NCBI GenBank assembly: GCA_023055355.1
Contig: JALJCS010000001.1
Location: forward strand, 80,764,881 to 80,828,880
From: Agelaius tricolor
Lineage: Eukaryota > Chordata > Aves > Passeriformes > Icteridae
Direction of reading: 5' to 3'
DNA length: 64,000 nucleotides
A program made the translations under genes and the position numbers. Under the pieces are notes generated by a model. The model did not search any database. It saw only the letters and a program-made list of their open reading frames with translations, and had not been told where the DNA came from. This document shows, in pieces, positions 27,701-42,700 of the stretch; the first letter of the stretch is position 1; every line of letters starts with the position of its first letter.

Positions 27701-30700
27701 AAAGCTTCACAGAAATTAATGTCATCCTGTCTCAGAGGAACACTAGCACATTTCACATGGTTAAAAAACAAAGAAAGGAAAAAAAATAGTTGACCTCGTT
27801 TCCACTTCCAACTTTGCTGCTGTGGCACTTGCAGTTTTCCTCTGACAGTTTCCAACAAGATGACAGTGTAAAAAAATTAAAACTTCCTAAGTTGGAGAAG
27901 GCTTAGAGAAGAAGAAATGGTAGAGGAGAGAACATATAAACAAAACACATAGCTGCCAGAAGTGCTGGTAAGAGGCAACAAGCAAGCCAGCATTTGTAAG
28001 AGGGAAAGATGTTCAAGTGGTTTAAGGGCCTATGGTTAAACATTTAAATTCACTGTTTGCCAGCCCTCCTGATTTCTTTAATGTAAAGCTCTTTTCCATG
28101 AGAGCTTTTTATACTGGTGCCCACAGTACTTCTGTAGATTTTGTCTGCTAAATCCAAGCAAAAAGGAAAAAAAGCCTTTTCAGTATACTTCAGAAGTTAA
28201 ATACTTTTCTTAACATGCAGAACTTAAAACTTTTTCAGTTTAAACTAAAATTTCGGCAGTTGAGCAGTATGATATGTCTCCTATTGCAGTCCCTTTACTT
28301 GGCTGTGGGCTTCTCAACCACCAGTGAGCTTGTGTGTGTAGGTGATGGCAGTACTGCCTGCTGACAAATCATTATTTAAGTTGTTTTTTTTTATGGCAAG
28401 TGCTACTGGATTTAATAGTTTCCAATAATTTTCCTAGTGACATGAGTTTTAGTAGGACAAGGCCAATCAACACAGCAGGGAGAAAGCAGAAATCAGAGCA
28501 TCCACAGATGCCCTGATGAGCATGGTACAGATGAGACATTGTTTGTCTAAACTTTAAGGCTTAGCATCTACCCCCAAGACTTCAGAAAAATGTGTAACAA
28601 AGACTGGTGGCACAAACTTTTCATCTTTGCACTGTGCCTTCCCCTCACACACAAGGACACAGTGCTGCCCTTCCCCTGTCCTCACCCCCTTTCCCCCACA
28701 GCACAGGTGTGGCTGAGCTGGGACATCACCCACCGCCCATTACACCACAGGGAAAAGGACTCCAGCAGAACAGGAGCTGAGCACCACTAAGTGTCCACAT
28801 GGAGCTGCCTACAAAAATGCCTTCACACAAGATACCAAGTGTTGCCACCATGGACTCCTTAGAATCAGCCCCATTATTAGCATCAACATGCAAAATACAA
28901 ACTGGGAACTTCTCTATGAAGAAGTACTTCATGGGAAATCTGAAAAGCATAAGATTAAGAGCTGCAAAAGAAAAGGAAGAGGATTGGGGTTATTCTAGAC
29001 CTTCTTCCTTGCCAGTGGAGAACTCCAGAGTGCACATTTCCTAACCTAGGCTGAAAGGATAACTGGTAGGCTTCTATCACTTTCTCTGGGACACTTCACC
29101 TAAGATTTTCAAAGTGAGATTCTATTTATACACAATTTATTGTTTTCCTCCTCCACAACCAGTTATCTGTGAAGTAAACATTCTTTGGAACTTTGTTCAT
29201 AAATCTACCTATTGAAGCCCTAATCATGTTTTATTACTGTCCTCTGAATTTCCTCCAGCTGGATCAATACCCATTGGCAAAAAAATAAAGATTTGATTCC
29301 AGGTGGAGCTGAACCCATGCTTCTCAGGAGGAATTATTACATCTTGGTTTATATCTCTACAAGCATAAATCAAAGAGTACTCTTTTTTAACTCGCATTGT
29401 TAGCCAAGTTTTCCTCAAGTGTACTGGTGAAAAACTGAAAGCGCACAACTTAAATCATTAAGCTCCATATATAATACTCCAATCTCAAACGTATACCTGT
29501 AGAGTTTTCTCATGGACTTCAGCAAGTCCTTATAAACAAAAATATGTTTGTGAAGGTTCAGGCATCAAACATTTTGTTTTAACACCTCAGTCTAAACAAA
29601 GAAAATTCTGGGCATAAATTTTTCAAGTTCATTACATAATACAGAAAAGATAATTCCTTCAGTTTTGCTGTTACCTTTTACAGTTAAGAAATTTTTCTTT
29701 CTTCTTACATTTAAAAAAGTAAGTAAAGCAAGAGCATATGGTCAGAAAAATACCACTGCTGTTCTTCCATTTTTTATGACTAAAACTACAAGGATTATTA
29801 ATAGGAAATAAAATCTCTTTGTTTCAGCTGTCTTCCACAGAGTGGAAATATCACATCCACTCCTCTCAATGCAGCCTGTTTCATTAGCTTTAAATGAAAA
29901 ATAATGGAAAAAACTAAGTATAACAACAAATACAGAAAATGGTATATGTTAAATAGCTACTTTATCTTCACAGATCAAACCCCTTTCCAAGGAGTGTTGA
30001 CAAAAATGCATAACTAGAGTTTATTTCTTCTCAGTGTAGAAATTTAACAGGATTTAAAGGAGAAAATGTTTAAACTGCAAACATATTGCAATGAGCCTTT
30101 CCTTGTCCTGACATTTTTCATATTAAGACTCACACCTTTATCCCTTGGCATTATACTTAAGAAGGAATAATAATTAACACTACAAGCAAGTACCACGCAG
30201 ACCTTACCCACCTGGGAGCACTGCCTACTCTAGTGGGTGGCCCAAGTCTGTTAGGAATTAGTAACAAGGTTGCCATCAACAGCAATATTGTGCTTGTCAC
30301 AAAATGTAGTATGTTATCTCTGAAAATGGCCTCTGGTATTTCCAGATCTCTCACTACCAAAAAGACAATCTGATTGCTCAATCTTCTTAAAAAACAGAAG
30401 TTGAAAAAAAAAATTATGTTTATATCAGAGATTCGGCAAGAGAAAATAATTGCACAGTATGTATCACAAAGTGATTGAAATAATGCAAACGGGTAGAATG
30501 GCTAAAATGAGTGGTTACAAGGATCTTGTACACAGTAAATATAAAATAATTTCTTGAAGATGCATTTATAAATTCCTTCAAAAGTAAAGAAAAAATACAA
30601 AGGTTGGGGTGGGTTTTTTTTTCTTTGATGCACTATTTGAAAGTGCACACATAAAAGCAGCAGAGCAAACTTATAAAAACCTCAAGACCTAAACTTTAAC

Positions 30701-33700
30701 TTGAATAGTAAGTATACAGGTTTTAGGATTACAAACAAAAACACTTCAGCTGTTATTGAAATACTTTAAAACAATGATGCCTTCATAAGGCCATAAAAAA
30801 CTTCAAAGTCTTTTGGGAAACTTTAAAAATTATTAGAGAAAACAAGCACCTGAAACTTGAGTTAAAGCAGAACAACTTTATAATGGCTTTCCTCTACCTT
30901 GCAAAGGACAAATTTAAGGAAAATCTGTGTGCAGAAGGACTGTAGAGCTACAGCTCTAAATGCCATCCAGGCCAAGAGCTGACAGAACACATCAGCTTCT
31001 AGAAACAAAAGTAAAATATATGACAAAGCAAAACTTGACAGTAGCCCTAAAGCTTTGCCAGTGTTAATAGCTTTGGCATCTGTTCCAGTCTGAACATGTC
31101 CTCTCACTTCCTTGCACATTCCCCATCCACTTCAGTTAAAATCTTCTGTGGAAATTCAGCACCCTGTGAACTCCAGAGACAGGCCTATTTAAAAAGTACC
31201 TTTCAGAATGTTTTTTCAACAATAGCAGGTTGCACGGCCCTGGCTACATTTTTAATGAAAATATTTACAACCAAAACATGTGGAGTGCTACAAGGAAACG
31301 CCAAAGGAGAGGCCTGTTTTTAATACCATTATATTGAAAGCATTCAGAGTTTGATAGGTCACCTCATTTTGAGAATGCACATATGACTGTGACTTAAACA
31401 AAATACTCCCCAAATTATTTCCAATTCCTGTACAGAAACTTTTATACTGGTCAACACCCTTTTAACCTTCTAGAAAACTAGACCTCAAACACTGAATTTA
31501 TTAACAAATTTTCAAAGTGACCAGTTACAAAAAAATTTTTCTAGTGGCATTAACTTCTAATAGGCAAAGCTATATAAGGCTATAGCTTTTCATTACTCTA
31601 GATTTTTTTTCATAAATATGGCATTTACAAGCAATAATGAAGTTCACATCTTTTTTTCATATGTATTTCTTTCTGGAGGAAACTATTTTCTCATTGAGAC
31701 ACTAAATTCAAGGACCTTTAGGTCTCCTTTGCTAGTCAAGAAAAAACAAAAAGCTTCAAGCCCCAACAATATGAGGCATATCAGGAAGGAGCAGACCTTT
31801 ACAGAGACCTGCTCTTCACCAGACAGTAATAAAGAGAGAAGGTGCCTATGCTACTGCAACATTAAAAAAAAAAAAGAAATTATATTCATGCCTATGCAAA
31901 ATTACTCTTCCCTTCAAAAACAGAGAAAATAAGAACCACAAACTGAGAAAAACTACAGACTTAGCTACTCTCTTATGACGTGGCCTCTTCTTATACACAC
32001 AAACTGAAGCAAAAGGACATAGCTGTTACTAAAAAAAAAACAGTACACAGCAAAAAGAACTACAAATATTCCTTGGAGAAGACACACAAACCACCTTACA
32101 GGTAAATAACAAAAGGTAACAAAAACATCCATTCTAACATCCTATAGATACATATTTTGGTTATTTTTCCTTTCCAAAGCATGGAAGAAAATTTATTCTT
32201 GTCAGAAACATTTTGCAAAGACAGTAGTTTCTGGTCTTAAGAGAACAAATAGCTAAGATTTTTGGTAAAAAAAACAACACCTTCTAGCCTTCAGAAGTAT
32301 TCTTGAAATGTAATACATTGAAAGATTTTTCTGGGGAGGGGGTGTAGCTTTTAGCAGATTGCTTTTCAAAACCACTTAAACATCACATTTCCCAGATCCA
32401 TTTGCCTAATGAATTCATCATACTGCAATTAATATATGATAGAGAGGGGATTTTAGTCAACAGAAGGTATCAATTAGAAGATCCATTCAATTTTCCTTTC
32501 CATAGGAGCTGCCTGCCTCTGTATGAGAGACTTGGGATAACTGACTCCCACTGAATCAGGATGCCTCTTCTGATACATAATTTCAGATAGTATTTGTACA
32601 TCCAAAGAAGTTCAAATCAATATAACCAATATGCAATACATTTCATTGTTGATAAATACATTTGTGGCTGTATTCATCAATACCATGATTGGATAAAAAG
32701 ACAGGACAGCATCAGGAGTGAATGGCACTGGCCTAAATCCTATCAGCTGGAAACATTCCCCAAAGAAGTGATTATGACCAGCTGGCTGCAAACTACAGAC
32801 ATTTGGTCTAGACTCACAAAAGCATTTGATGTGCCTTCATGCCATTGATTTCAGCAGACACAGACTTTTAAATGCTCCTGGGAATCTGGGTCATTTCCCC
32901 TTCCTAGCCCCTGGTATAAGAGTTCTGTGAATTCAAGTAAATTTGGTACTTAAGATATGGGATAGCTCTATCTCCTAGGATGTAATCAGAATCTGCCCTT
33001 TTTGCACCCTCTGATTAATGTGAAATTGAGGCTGAAAATTCTCCATTTATAATGAAAAATCCTGTTCTTCCATTTGGCTCCATCCCATTTGGCTCACCAA
33101 AGAGGCTTTTAAGACCTACTGGCTTCAGCTGTAGGATTGGTCCCCAATGGATGCTACTGTTGTTTTAGCATTTTGCTTGATTTTGTTTCCCTGACTCATT
33201 TCCCTGAGAAGCAAAAATGCTGTCTTCCAGGGCCACTAAAATCTCCCTTTAAAAATACAAATGGAAAGTGGGAAAAAGTAAAGTAAAGCATCGTGATCAC
33301 ACAGTAAATCAAGTTGGGTTTTGTTGGTTTCACATTTTAAAGCAAATTGAGATTTATTGTGTGTTTTATTTTGCATGTTATAACTACTTTATTGTGGGAA
33401 GCTTTTAGGCGTGAGAAGTGTTGGAAGAGGAGGGTTTGTTGTGTTTTTATGCTGTGGTGGTTTTTTTTCTGGTTTCTTTGGTTTGGGTTGAGCTTTGACT
33501 TCTGCAAGGGGAAAACCTAGGACATGAGATATTTTCATAAGCTGAGAATTTCGTAAGAACAGTGGTTGCTAAAACACAAATTGTCTTCAATACGAAGAGC
33601 TGTTATAATACCGAAATACAGCTTTTGGCTTTAAAATCCCAACATGTTTTTCTTAAGTAATTCTTACCAAATTTTTGAAGAGTGCAGTTAATTCCTTTGT

Positions 33701-36700
33701 AAACACAGAAAATTTTAAAAACGCTGTTCCCAAATCTGGGTCATCCCTGCAAACACAGTTGCCACCAAACTTCTCCAGTGCTTGTGTATACTGTTCTTCA
33801 TTTTCCACATGAGCTTCAAAAAGAGCAAAACATGAAGATATCATCAGCAGATAAAAGGGTAGTGAAATCACAATTTATGGGGGTTTTAAAAAAAAAGCTT
33901 TCCAGAGTTATTGCTAAAAATGTTTACTTGATATAAAAACCAGCCATTATTTACACTTTAACACCGATATGCCAGAAGTATGACATATCTCACTACTTCC
34001 AGTTTGCATGTACCTATCCACATGTACAAATGACAATGTGCCAAGACAAGACAAACATCTGACACCTTAGAAAGACCCATAATATTTCTGCACCATAGCA
34101 TAGACCTCATAACAACTCCCAACTCCTATAATGAACTTTCAGATTTTAGTCTTTTATTAACATTTTCTTATTTTAACTGCGTGCTGTTATGCTTTACTGT
34201 GTGCTGAAAAAGAAGCAGAGGAGCTAGAGTGTGCTGGCAGTCTTGGATCTGTACAACAGAACGCAATAGATCAAATATCCTTGGGTCATATATCCTAGGA
34301 AAAAGGACTATGAAGCATGTTACAGAGGAGGACAAAACCATATCTATGTTAGTTCTCCAATTCAGGGCAGCAGTGGGGATTTGAAACAAATCCTAGCAAT
34401 CTGCATTTACCACAGGCCAGTTCAGTTCTGAAAGCAGTTCTGGCTCATGACAACCAGATTCCTTTCTGAGAAAACAAAACCAGAGGCTCTGCCCTAGAAA
34501 TTATCCAGTGGTCCTGGGCTACACCAGGACAATTCATGCAGCACACATCTAACATCAATGTTCAAAAAGCTTTGAGCTGCACATGTTGGGGGGTTATTCA
34601 GCCCAGGGCATGAGAGGAAATCTAGGCATAAAATAAATTCAAATATAAAGGAAATCTGAGAGTCTTAACTACTCTGCCCAAGTGATTTACTCCTAGGTCA
34701 CCAGGTTACTTGCCTATATAGAGAGGCATAAAAAGTCCCTTTGTCAAAAGTCAATTTGACCTGTGGAATAAAACAGAAACAAGTTTTTCTGAACTCAAAT
34801 TTAGTGACCATGTCATGCTTGAGCATGTGGACAAAGCACACCAGGTTACCACCTGAGAAAGCTACCATTGCCTATTTCTTATTCTAGCTGTAGACATTTT
34901 CTAAAGCTTCAAAGCAAGTCAGGGGAAAAAAAAACTCCCCACCCTAGAAAACAATTATGCATTAATAAGGACAAAGACTGTCTTGGTCATTACATGAGAC
35001 TAGCATAAACCCTGAAGATTATTTAGAGAGGATTAATCTGTTTAAACAAGCAATGATTCAGTTCATTTCAAGCCCATTTTTACATATAAACATGTTTAAT
35101 ATCCAAAGTATTTTTGATACAATGTCCTTTCCCAAATTTCAGTGAATTGGTTATATAACCTGTTCAATAAACTTATCATGCTCCAGACTAAAAATAAACC
35201 TCTGTTCATGCATCCTATCTGGAATGCCATTCAAGATATTTGTTTCTCAATCAGCTACAAATTTTCTCTAATTTCCAGTATATGAAACTAAAACCTTGTG
35301 CAGTAGTGGTATAACACTATGTAATTAAAGACTGACATCATGTACATGCAGAATGGGAATTACTCAAACAGCATTAATTCTACAAGTTTTTAACTTGAGC
35401 ACTTGAATTTGCAGCCTGTAACAGATAGTTTGCAGATAGCTATTAAATTTTAAAACTGAGTACTAGCACTGAAAGTTACTTATTTTCCTCAGCATCAACA
35501 GCAAGGCCTGAGCACTTAGCAAAACTTTTGCTGCAGGATGAAGTAAGGATGTTCAAGTAATTCTATTGTGTGACATATATACACCTGAACAAGCTTTCAG
35601 AGAACTGGTACAGACAGCAAAAATGAGGATGGGGGAGGTCACAGCTCCTTTAGATCTCACATCTACCCTGTAAAGTGAATTATTTCAACATGGCTTTCTG
35701 CATTTTTGCTGCTTCCTGCATCCAGCTTATCTTATATGAACCCAGGTGAGAGAAGAGCTCAGGCCACAATTCCTACAGCAAAAAGAGAAAGGTGCCCCTG
35801 CATGAAAGCAAGGTGAAAAGGCTGCTACCATTAAGTGTAATGCAAGCAGTAGCTGAGCCATGCTGACTTTTTTACCTTAGGAAACAAGCATGGCACCCAT
35901 TCCACATGGCATCCCCAGGAGGCTTCTATTCCCCAGCATCCTGGGGACTGCTCTTCTGGATTCTGAGACATTCCCCAGAAGGCTGATGGTAGTTTATTGC
36001 AGCAGTACTAGTAACTGAGCTAGGAACCCCAAAGTGCTTCTGAAGAACACAAAAATCTTTTTGTGATGGAACTTTTCTGATGGAACCCTCCAAAACACTC
36101 TACCTGTCCTATGATGTTTTCCTGAAAAATTTTAAAAGTTTCTCTACAAACAAAAAATAAGAAACCAAAAAAAGAAACTTGATCCAGTTTTGAGGGTTTA
36201 GAGGCTTTCTTTGAATAAGAACCCAAGCTATGTACAAATTGAGAGTCACTATGTAATCCTTAATAACGGTTTCTAAACTCACATTAAAAAAGAAAGAGAA
36301 AACATTATTTTATTATAACATTATTAACTATTTAGGGAACCTACAGTAAAAATCCAGTCACTCTTCTGAGTGTAGGACCATGGGGTTTGTTTTGTTAAAA
36401 GAAACCCCAGGGGCTGACAAATGGCTTAGTTAGTGATGTTTCTGCTGGTGGAAGATAAAAGCCTCCAAACCTTTCTTGTCAAGATTGGGTGAGCAGCATA
36501 AATTTAAAACATGGGCAAGGTATGCATGATTTTATGCAAAGACTAGTGATTTGCTACAACGTTCTAACAGGTACTCTGATTGTGAGGCATAGCCTAGCAC
36601 TCTAGAATAAAATGTTAAAAAACTCAACAGCCAAAAAAACCCAGCTAAGCAAGAAAAAGAAGAGAAGAAAGGATGCCAAATCAATGAAACAGCTCCTGAT

Positions 36701-39700
36701 AAATCTTAAACTGAACCCTCCACAATCCAAAGATAACAGCTTTATTACATTCAACAAGGAACTTCCTTTCAATTACTGGAGATGAATTACACCACAGCAG
36801 CAGTTCTTGTTCTAACCTTGTCTGAACACCAACATGACCACAAGTTCTGTCAGGTATTGGTGGCTCTCCAAGGTTGACAGGCCTATCTATTTTGCATTTA
36901 ATATAGGTTTTATTAGCTCTAATTGCTATGAACTGAACAGTGAGAACAAAAGGCAACCAAATGCTGTTCCTTATCCACAAAAACAAATGCTGTTTCTTAT
37001 TCACAAATGCTGCTGATCCACAAAAACAAAAGCTTCAGTTATTTTTTCAAAGAAGATAAACATACACAATTCTAAGAGAATGGCATACATTTAAAAATGC
37101 ATGCAGCAATAGCTCTTTATATTTTATACAGCATTGTATGAAAAAATATCTGATTTTTTACCTGATAACAATAAAAAGTTGCAGCTCATCAGCTCCCTCT
37201 TGTCATGAAGTTCTCAACATACATAAGTGGAAGCCACCAGGGAGACTAAGGTTTCACAAAGTAGAGCCAATGTAGCTTCTTATTGCTGCCAAAGAGTAAT
37301 TTCACCCCCCCACACCCTCCTCTCTTGATGATACATACACATGGCCCTACCACTTCAGGTGCTCATCTAATCCCAATTAAGTTGATCTCACTGCATATGC
37401 AGCTTTATACCAGCTTAAAAACTCATCTAGGGCTCTGCTGAGCAGCAGGAGTGACAGAAGGAGCAGGGAGCCCACACCCAGTGGAAAGAGGAGAGCACAG
37501 CTTTACCACTTGGTACCAGCAGGGCAGCAAGAGAGGTTTAGCTACCCCACAACACCTCATCCTTACTGAGGTCATGATCAAACAGCTAGTTCAAGATTGC
37601 CATTTTAAATGCACATATTTCTCTTCCCAGAGTTACCCATACAACTCTTTCTGATTCAGTATGGCATCTGACTGTTTAAATCTTCTAATTTCACCAATAT
37701 AAACTAATAGGAATTATGTACTTACCCAGACCAGATAAGTTTATGGCTTTGACAGATTTCTTCATTTTATAGAGAACAGTTCGGTCAACATCCAGAGCCT
37801 AAAAAAGGAGAAAAACGTAATAGTGCATTGTCCTTTGGCAAATTTCTGCCCTGGAAACCTGCTGTACTTACAACTATTGCATAGTTAACTTTATTTCCAT
37901 AATTAATAAATTACTTGCTATTTGCTTCCACCCCCATCCATACAACCTATTCTGTCCCCTTGCCTGAAAAAACATCTCCTCCATCTTTGGCTGGAGACCA
38001 GCATCATGTAAACTCTGCAGGAAACATTTTACACAGTATCATCTTTCCATGCTAAATTATTAAAGAAGCTTAAAATGGTTTTCACTCATTGTATATTCTA
38101 ATGTTGCTGAAGAAATGAGCAATATCACTTCCTTAGGCAGAATATTGAAAATGGAATTTAATTTCAGTTTTCCTGGATAATTTAGTTAATTGCTTTCTCA
38201 AGTATATGAACTTTCTAACTGCTATGCTGAGCAAAATAAATTGCATATCTCTCAAATATCTTTCACACAATTTAACACTAGGCTAAGCTTTCCCCAACAC
38301 TATATAAAATTCAAGTTTAAATCTTGCCCAGAATGCTCAAACACTTATAATCAATTTGTTTCAAAGACAAAAGTGAAAGCAGGTTATCATTTTGCTTACT
38401 GAAGCAAAATATGAGCAGACTCAAAAATGTAGAATTGTTCCAGAAGGGAGAAGCAGAATTATGGTTATACACATTATTTTTTTAAAAAAGTTGTGAAACT
38501 TGAAGAAAATATATGCTCCAGAGATGGGGTATCTCTAGACCCCACTGAAAAACAATACTGAACACTACAAATTCTATTATGCTTAGAGCTGTTTAGCATG
38601 GTACATGATAAAGCAAAGAAAACCCACCAAATTAATTCCAGTTTTCATTCAAAACACTGCTATGAATTGCAGCAGCTGCACATCTGACCTACCATTGTTT
38701 TATGTGGAAAAGTCAGCCCCTAGGAGTTGATCCAATTATGTTAACACAGCGAATGCAAAAAGAAATATTAAGCCCCCTGATTCTGGGAGTATTCTTAAAT
38801 TGAATCTATTTAGACCACAAATAGCTGAACAAAATCTTCACAGCATTTCATGGAAACCAAGCAATTCTGACCATGCCTTAATGTTCACAGCATCATGGTA
38901 CTGCTATATCCATTGGAGGTTTTACCTCCAGCATATTTATAGTTCACATCTGAAACATATCAGCAGGAGAAGTGCACAGGCTTTTCACCTGGAATTCTGA
39001 AGTACAGAGGAAGGGGAAAATAAAACAATCTAAGCAAGCCCATAAAAGCCATGCCAGATCTGTTCAGCAATTTGAATTCCATCTAGTACAACAAGTCTGT
39101 ATCTAGTGTGATCTCCAAGGTTAGATTAGTCACCTGTTTGGATGGGAGTATATTAAGTGAATTCCCTCATTGTATATTTGGTGATTTCTAAAAATAACCT
39201 CAGAAAAGCACCCTCCAACCAGCTGAATACAGAGGAATAATTTCATTGATGATTGCAAAGAGCAGTCACCCTCTTGGAGTACAAGTGAAAGGAATGTCTC
39301 CAACTATAAGCAATATGAGCAACAGTCCAAAGAGAAGGCTGACAGCCAGAGACTTAAAATTTACAGATTCAATTCTCAGCCAAGTCTTAGATTTGTGTGT
39401 ACAGCTGAGAAAATTTAAATCTCTGCACCTTAGTTTGAGGGAGATAACTCTTAAGGAAGAGAAATGTCAGAAGGATAGGTGCATGGGATTAATTGTATTA
39501 CCGTGGTCAGGGATCCAGACAGATCTATGGATTCATAAAATCCTCTGGCCCAAGACTGTCTCAGTGAGAAAGCACAAACTCCCAGCAAGGAAAAAACCTC
39601 AATTCCGCTTCCTCAACAAAAGTAATCATTTTAGTTTGAAATGTCTCTCAACCAACTTCCACTTTCACCAGATCAGGCAACAGAGGAACAAATCCACAAG

Positions 39701-42700
39701 GCACAGCACAAACAGAGTCCAATAGAAATGGCAGCTAATGCCCCTAATACACCAGTGACAACTCAAGCATCAACCCATTTCAGACAGCTGGTCCACATAA
39801 AAATTAAAAACAAAGGATAAGGGGGGAAATACCCCACTGACAGTACCAAGGACAACACAACACGCAAAACCTAAAACCTTAATGTGTTGAAACTGTACAG
39901 GTCAGGCTTTCTTGGGTCCTCTCTTCATCCTCTGCCTGTCTTTTCAGCTGTGTCAGAGCAAAGCTGTACTTGAACCTTAACAAACTACTAGTAGAAATTG
40001 CGGGGGGAAATCAGTTCTGGAAAGCTCTCCAAACAGGAAACAAAAGATAACAAATATCTAGCCTTTTGAAGAGGGACCTGGATACATTTATGAAATACAA
40101 TTACTATGTTTCCAACTGTGGCAATATAACTACACTTGCGGCTGTAGGACGTTCTGTCCATTCCTCCCTTTCTTGGTGCAATCTTCTCATAGTGTGTGAC
40201 ATTTAAGAGCGTCAATGTGTGCCTACAACTAATGGACAAAATACTGAAAAGCTTCACATCTTTAATACTGTATTTCACTCTTGCTTACAGACCAACAAAT
40301 AGAGAGGAAGACTTTGCCTTTGTTTAATTGAACAGCATTGGTGTTTATTCACATCTAGTGTTTCAAAGGAATCATTTCAGGATAAAACTTGAAAATGTCA
40401 GCTCCTTGTCTTTAGTGTTGTTCTTCATATTTCCTTGTCCTTGTCTTTGCCCACATCTTAGCACTGGGAAATCAGTTAAAATCCAGCTGTAGCCTCACTA
40501 CAGTTCACATTTCTAAGCTTCTGCTTGTTTCATAAATATATACATACTATACCAATGCACACACATGCACCCTAATTCAACTTCTTGGTGCATTCTCAGT
40601 AGTTTCAGAAGCAGGAATTTTAAAATGGCTTTGGATGTTGCATATACTAGTGTTTCTTTTTATTCACTTAAAAATGCCCAGTAAACTCCTGAACAAGAAG
40701 AAAAGTGACAATGTATTTCACATGGTGGGATCAGTTTGTCCTCTCAGGTAATGTTTCTAGTTTTGCCTCAAAAAACTCTTTTGTAAGACTGGTAAGACTG
40801 CTTCTTTTAGCATTTGTTTCAGCACAACTGAGACCATATAAATAATTTTCATAGTCCCACTCAGCTTCTACTGATGAGCACTCAGACTCTGCTCTATTGT
40901 TAAAAACAGTAAATATAGCTTTGACTTAAGGGGGGGGGCGGTGGTGGGTGGTGGGAATTCTCTACAGTACATAGGACAAGAAGTCACACTATTGTGGAAG
41001 TGGTGTTAAACACGTGAACTGAAACAGAAACTCGAAAGTGACCTTCTTGTGTGTCCTTGTCTGTGCAATCTTTTTTCCAAATACAGTATTTATGTGTTTT
41101 GTTCATTTACTTTCATGTGATTTCTGATGGCAATCTGATGAAACTATTTTTAAGGTAAATTACTTTTCAGTCAGAAGTATACTAGCATATCACAATCAAA
41201 TGTAGATTTTCAAAGGAACACAGCACAGAGGACTCAAGCTACCAGTGATAAGTAGCAAAGCTTTTATCCACATGTAGGAACAAGGTCCAGTTTCACTTGC
41301 CAAAGGCCAATTTCCATTTTCACTGCTTCAAGAGTTTTTACTTTGAACAGTAAAATGTGTCAACTAATTAGAACCAAATCCATCTTTACCATGAAGAAAT
41401 CAGTCTGAGATTACTGAAACATCCTGAAATGTTATTCTACATCCTACTCTGTATGCTTCATTCTAATTAATAATAATAATAGTAGTAGTAGTTCTGCTTA
41501 AGTCTGTTTCACATTGCCTAGAAAGATTTAAGCCCACCAGGATTTGCAATTTTCAAACATTTAATTGTGCTCCTTCCCCCCAAAAAACCTTAGAAAATAA
41601 AAAGACTGGTATCAATCCCCAAATCTATATTGTCTAAACAGATCTGTGCAATATAGATGGCTGGCATAAAACACGAATGTTTTATTTGCCCTTTTCAGTG
41701 GAGAGAGGAGAAACAACTGTTCTATTATTAGCATATTTAACTGAGGGAGGAAAAAAAGCAGGAAGACAGAAACTCAGAAACTGAACATCCCAGAGATGAT
41801 TTTGGCACCTTTTACAGAGCCAAAGGGTACGGGGAAAACCAGGGCAGGAGCAGCATAAGTGGAGAGTCCCCACGCTCTAGTGGTTCATTAAACACCTTTT
41901 GTGCCAAACTTACAGCAGAAGTCTGGGTCTTTATCTTATGCAAGTGTCCTCACACCAGTGTCTTTTTCTTTGTGACCCAGAAAATAATTAATTATTTGTG
42001 AAGGAATAGAAAAACAGCCATACTGGATCAGATCAACACTGCTTTTAACCTGATATCCTCTATCAGGAGCAGCCAACAGCAGATGTTCGGGGCAGCAAGC
42101 AAGGAAAAGCACGTACACATCCTTCCCCAGGATAATCTCCCAGTTTCCAGTAACGAGTTTAAAAACAAAAGACTGATATACTCTCAACTATAAACACTAC
42201 ACAGCCCAACAGGCTATTCTCAAGAGAAACAAGAAGCCAAATTTTCTCATTCCAGGCAAGGGAAAGAAAAAAACTAAACCATGGGAAATAGGGACGGAGG
42301 AAGAGGAAGGAGTCAGCCATTACCTTTACTTTATTTTACATTTAAAACAGTTCAAAATCTCTAACACATTCCTTCCTACTTACCCACAGCAGTTTCCTTT
42401 TGGAAAGTGTAAAAGTAATTATTTCACATTTTCAGCTATTTGGATGGGGTTTTGCTGAAAGTATTCATAGAACTGGATTACGATTTCATAAAATAAAGAG
42501 TCCATTGGAACAACAACAACAAATGCTTGAAAGTACTGCTAAAGCAGTAACAAAATTTTGGGAAATAAATCTTGTGTCATTAGAAAAATTATCCTGGAGT
42601 CAGGAACCTACATGTTCTTCTCTACACTGAGCATCTAACTGACAAATATACAAAAAAATATTAACACACTGATTTTTGATTTATTATACACAGTTATCTT

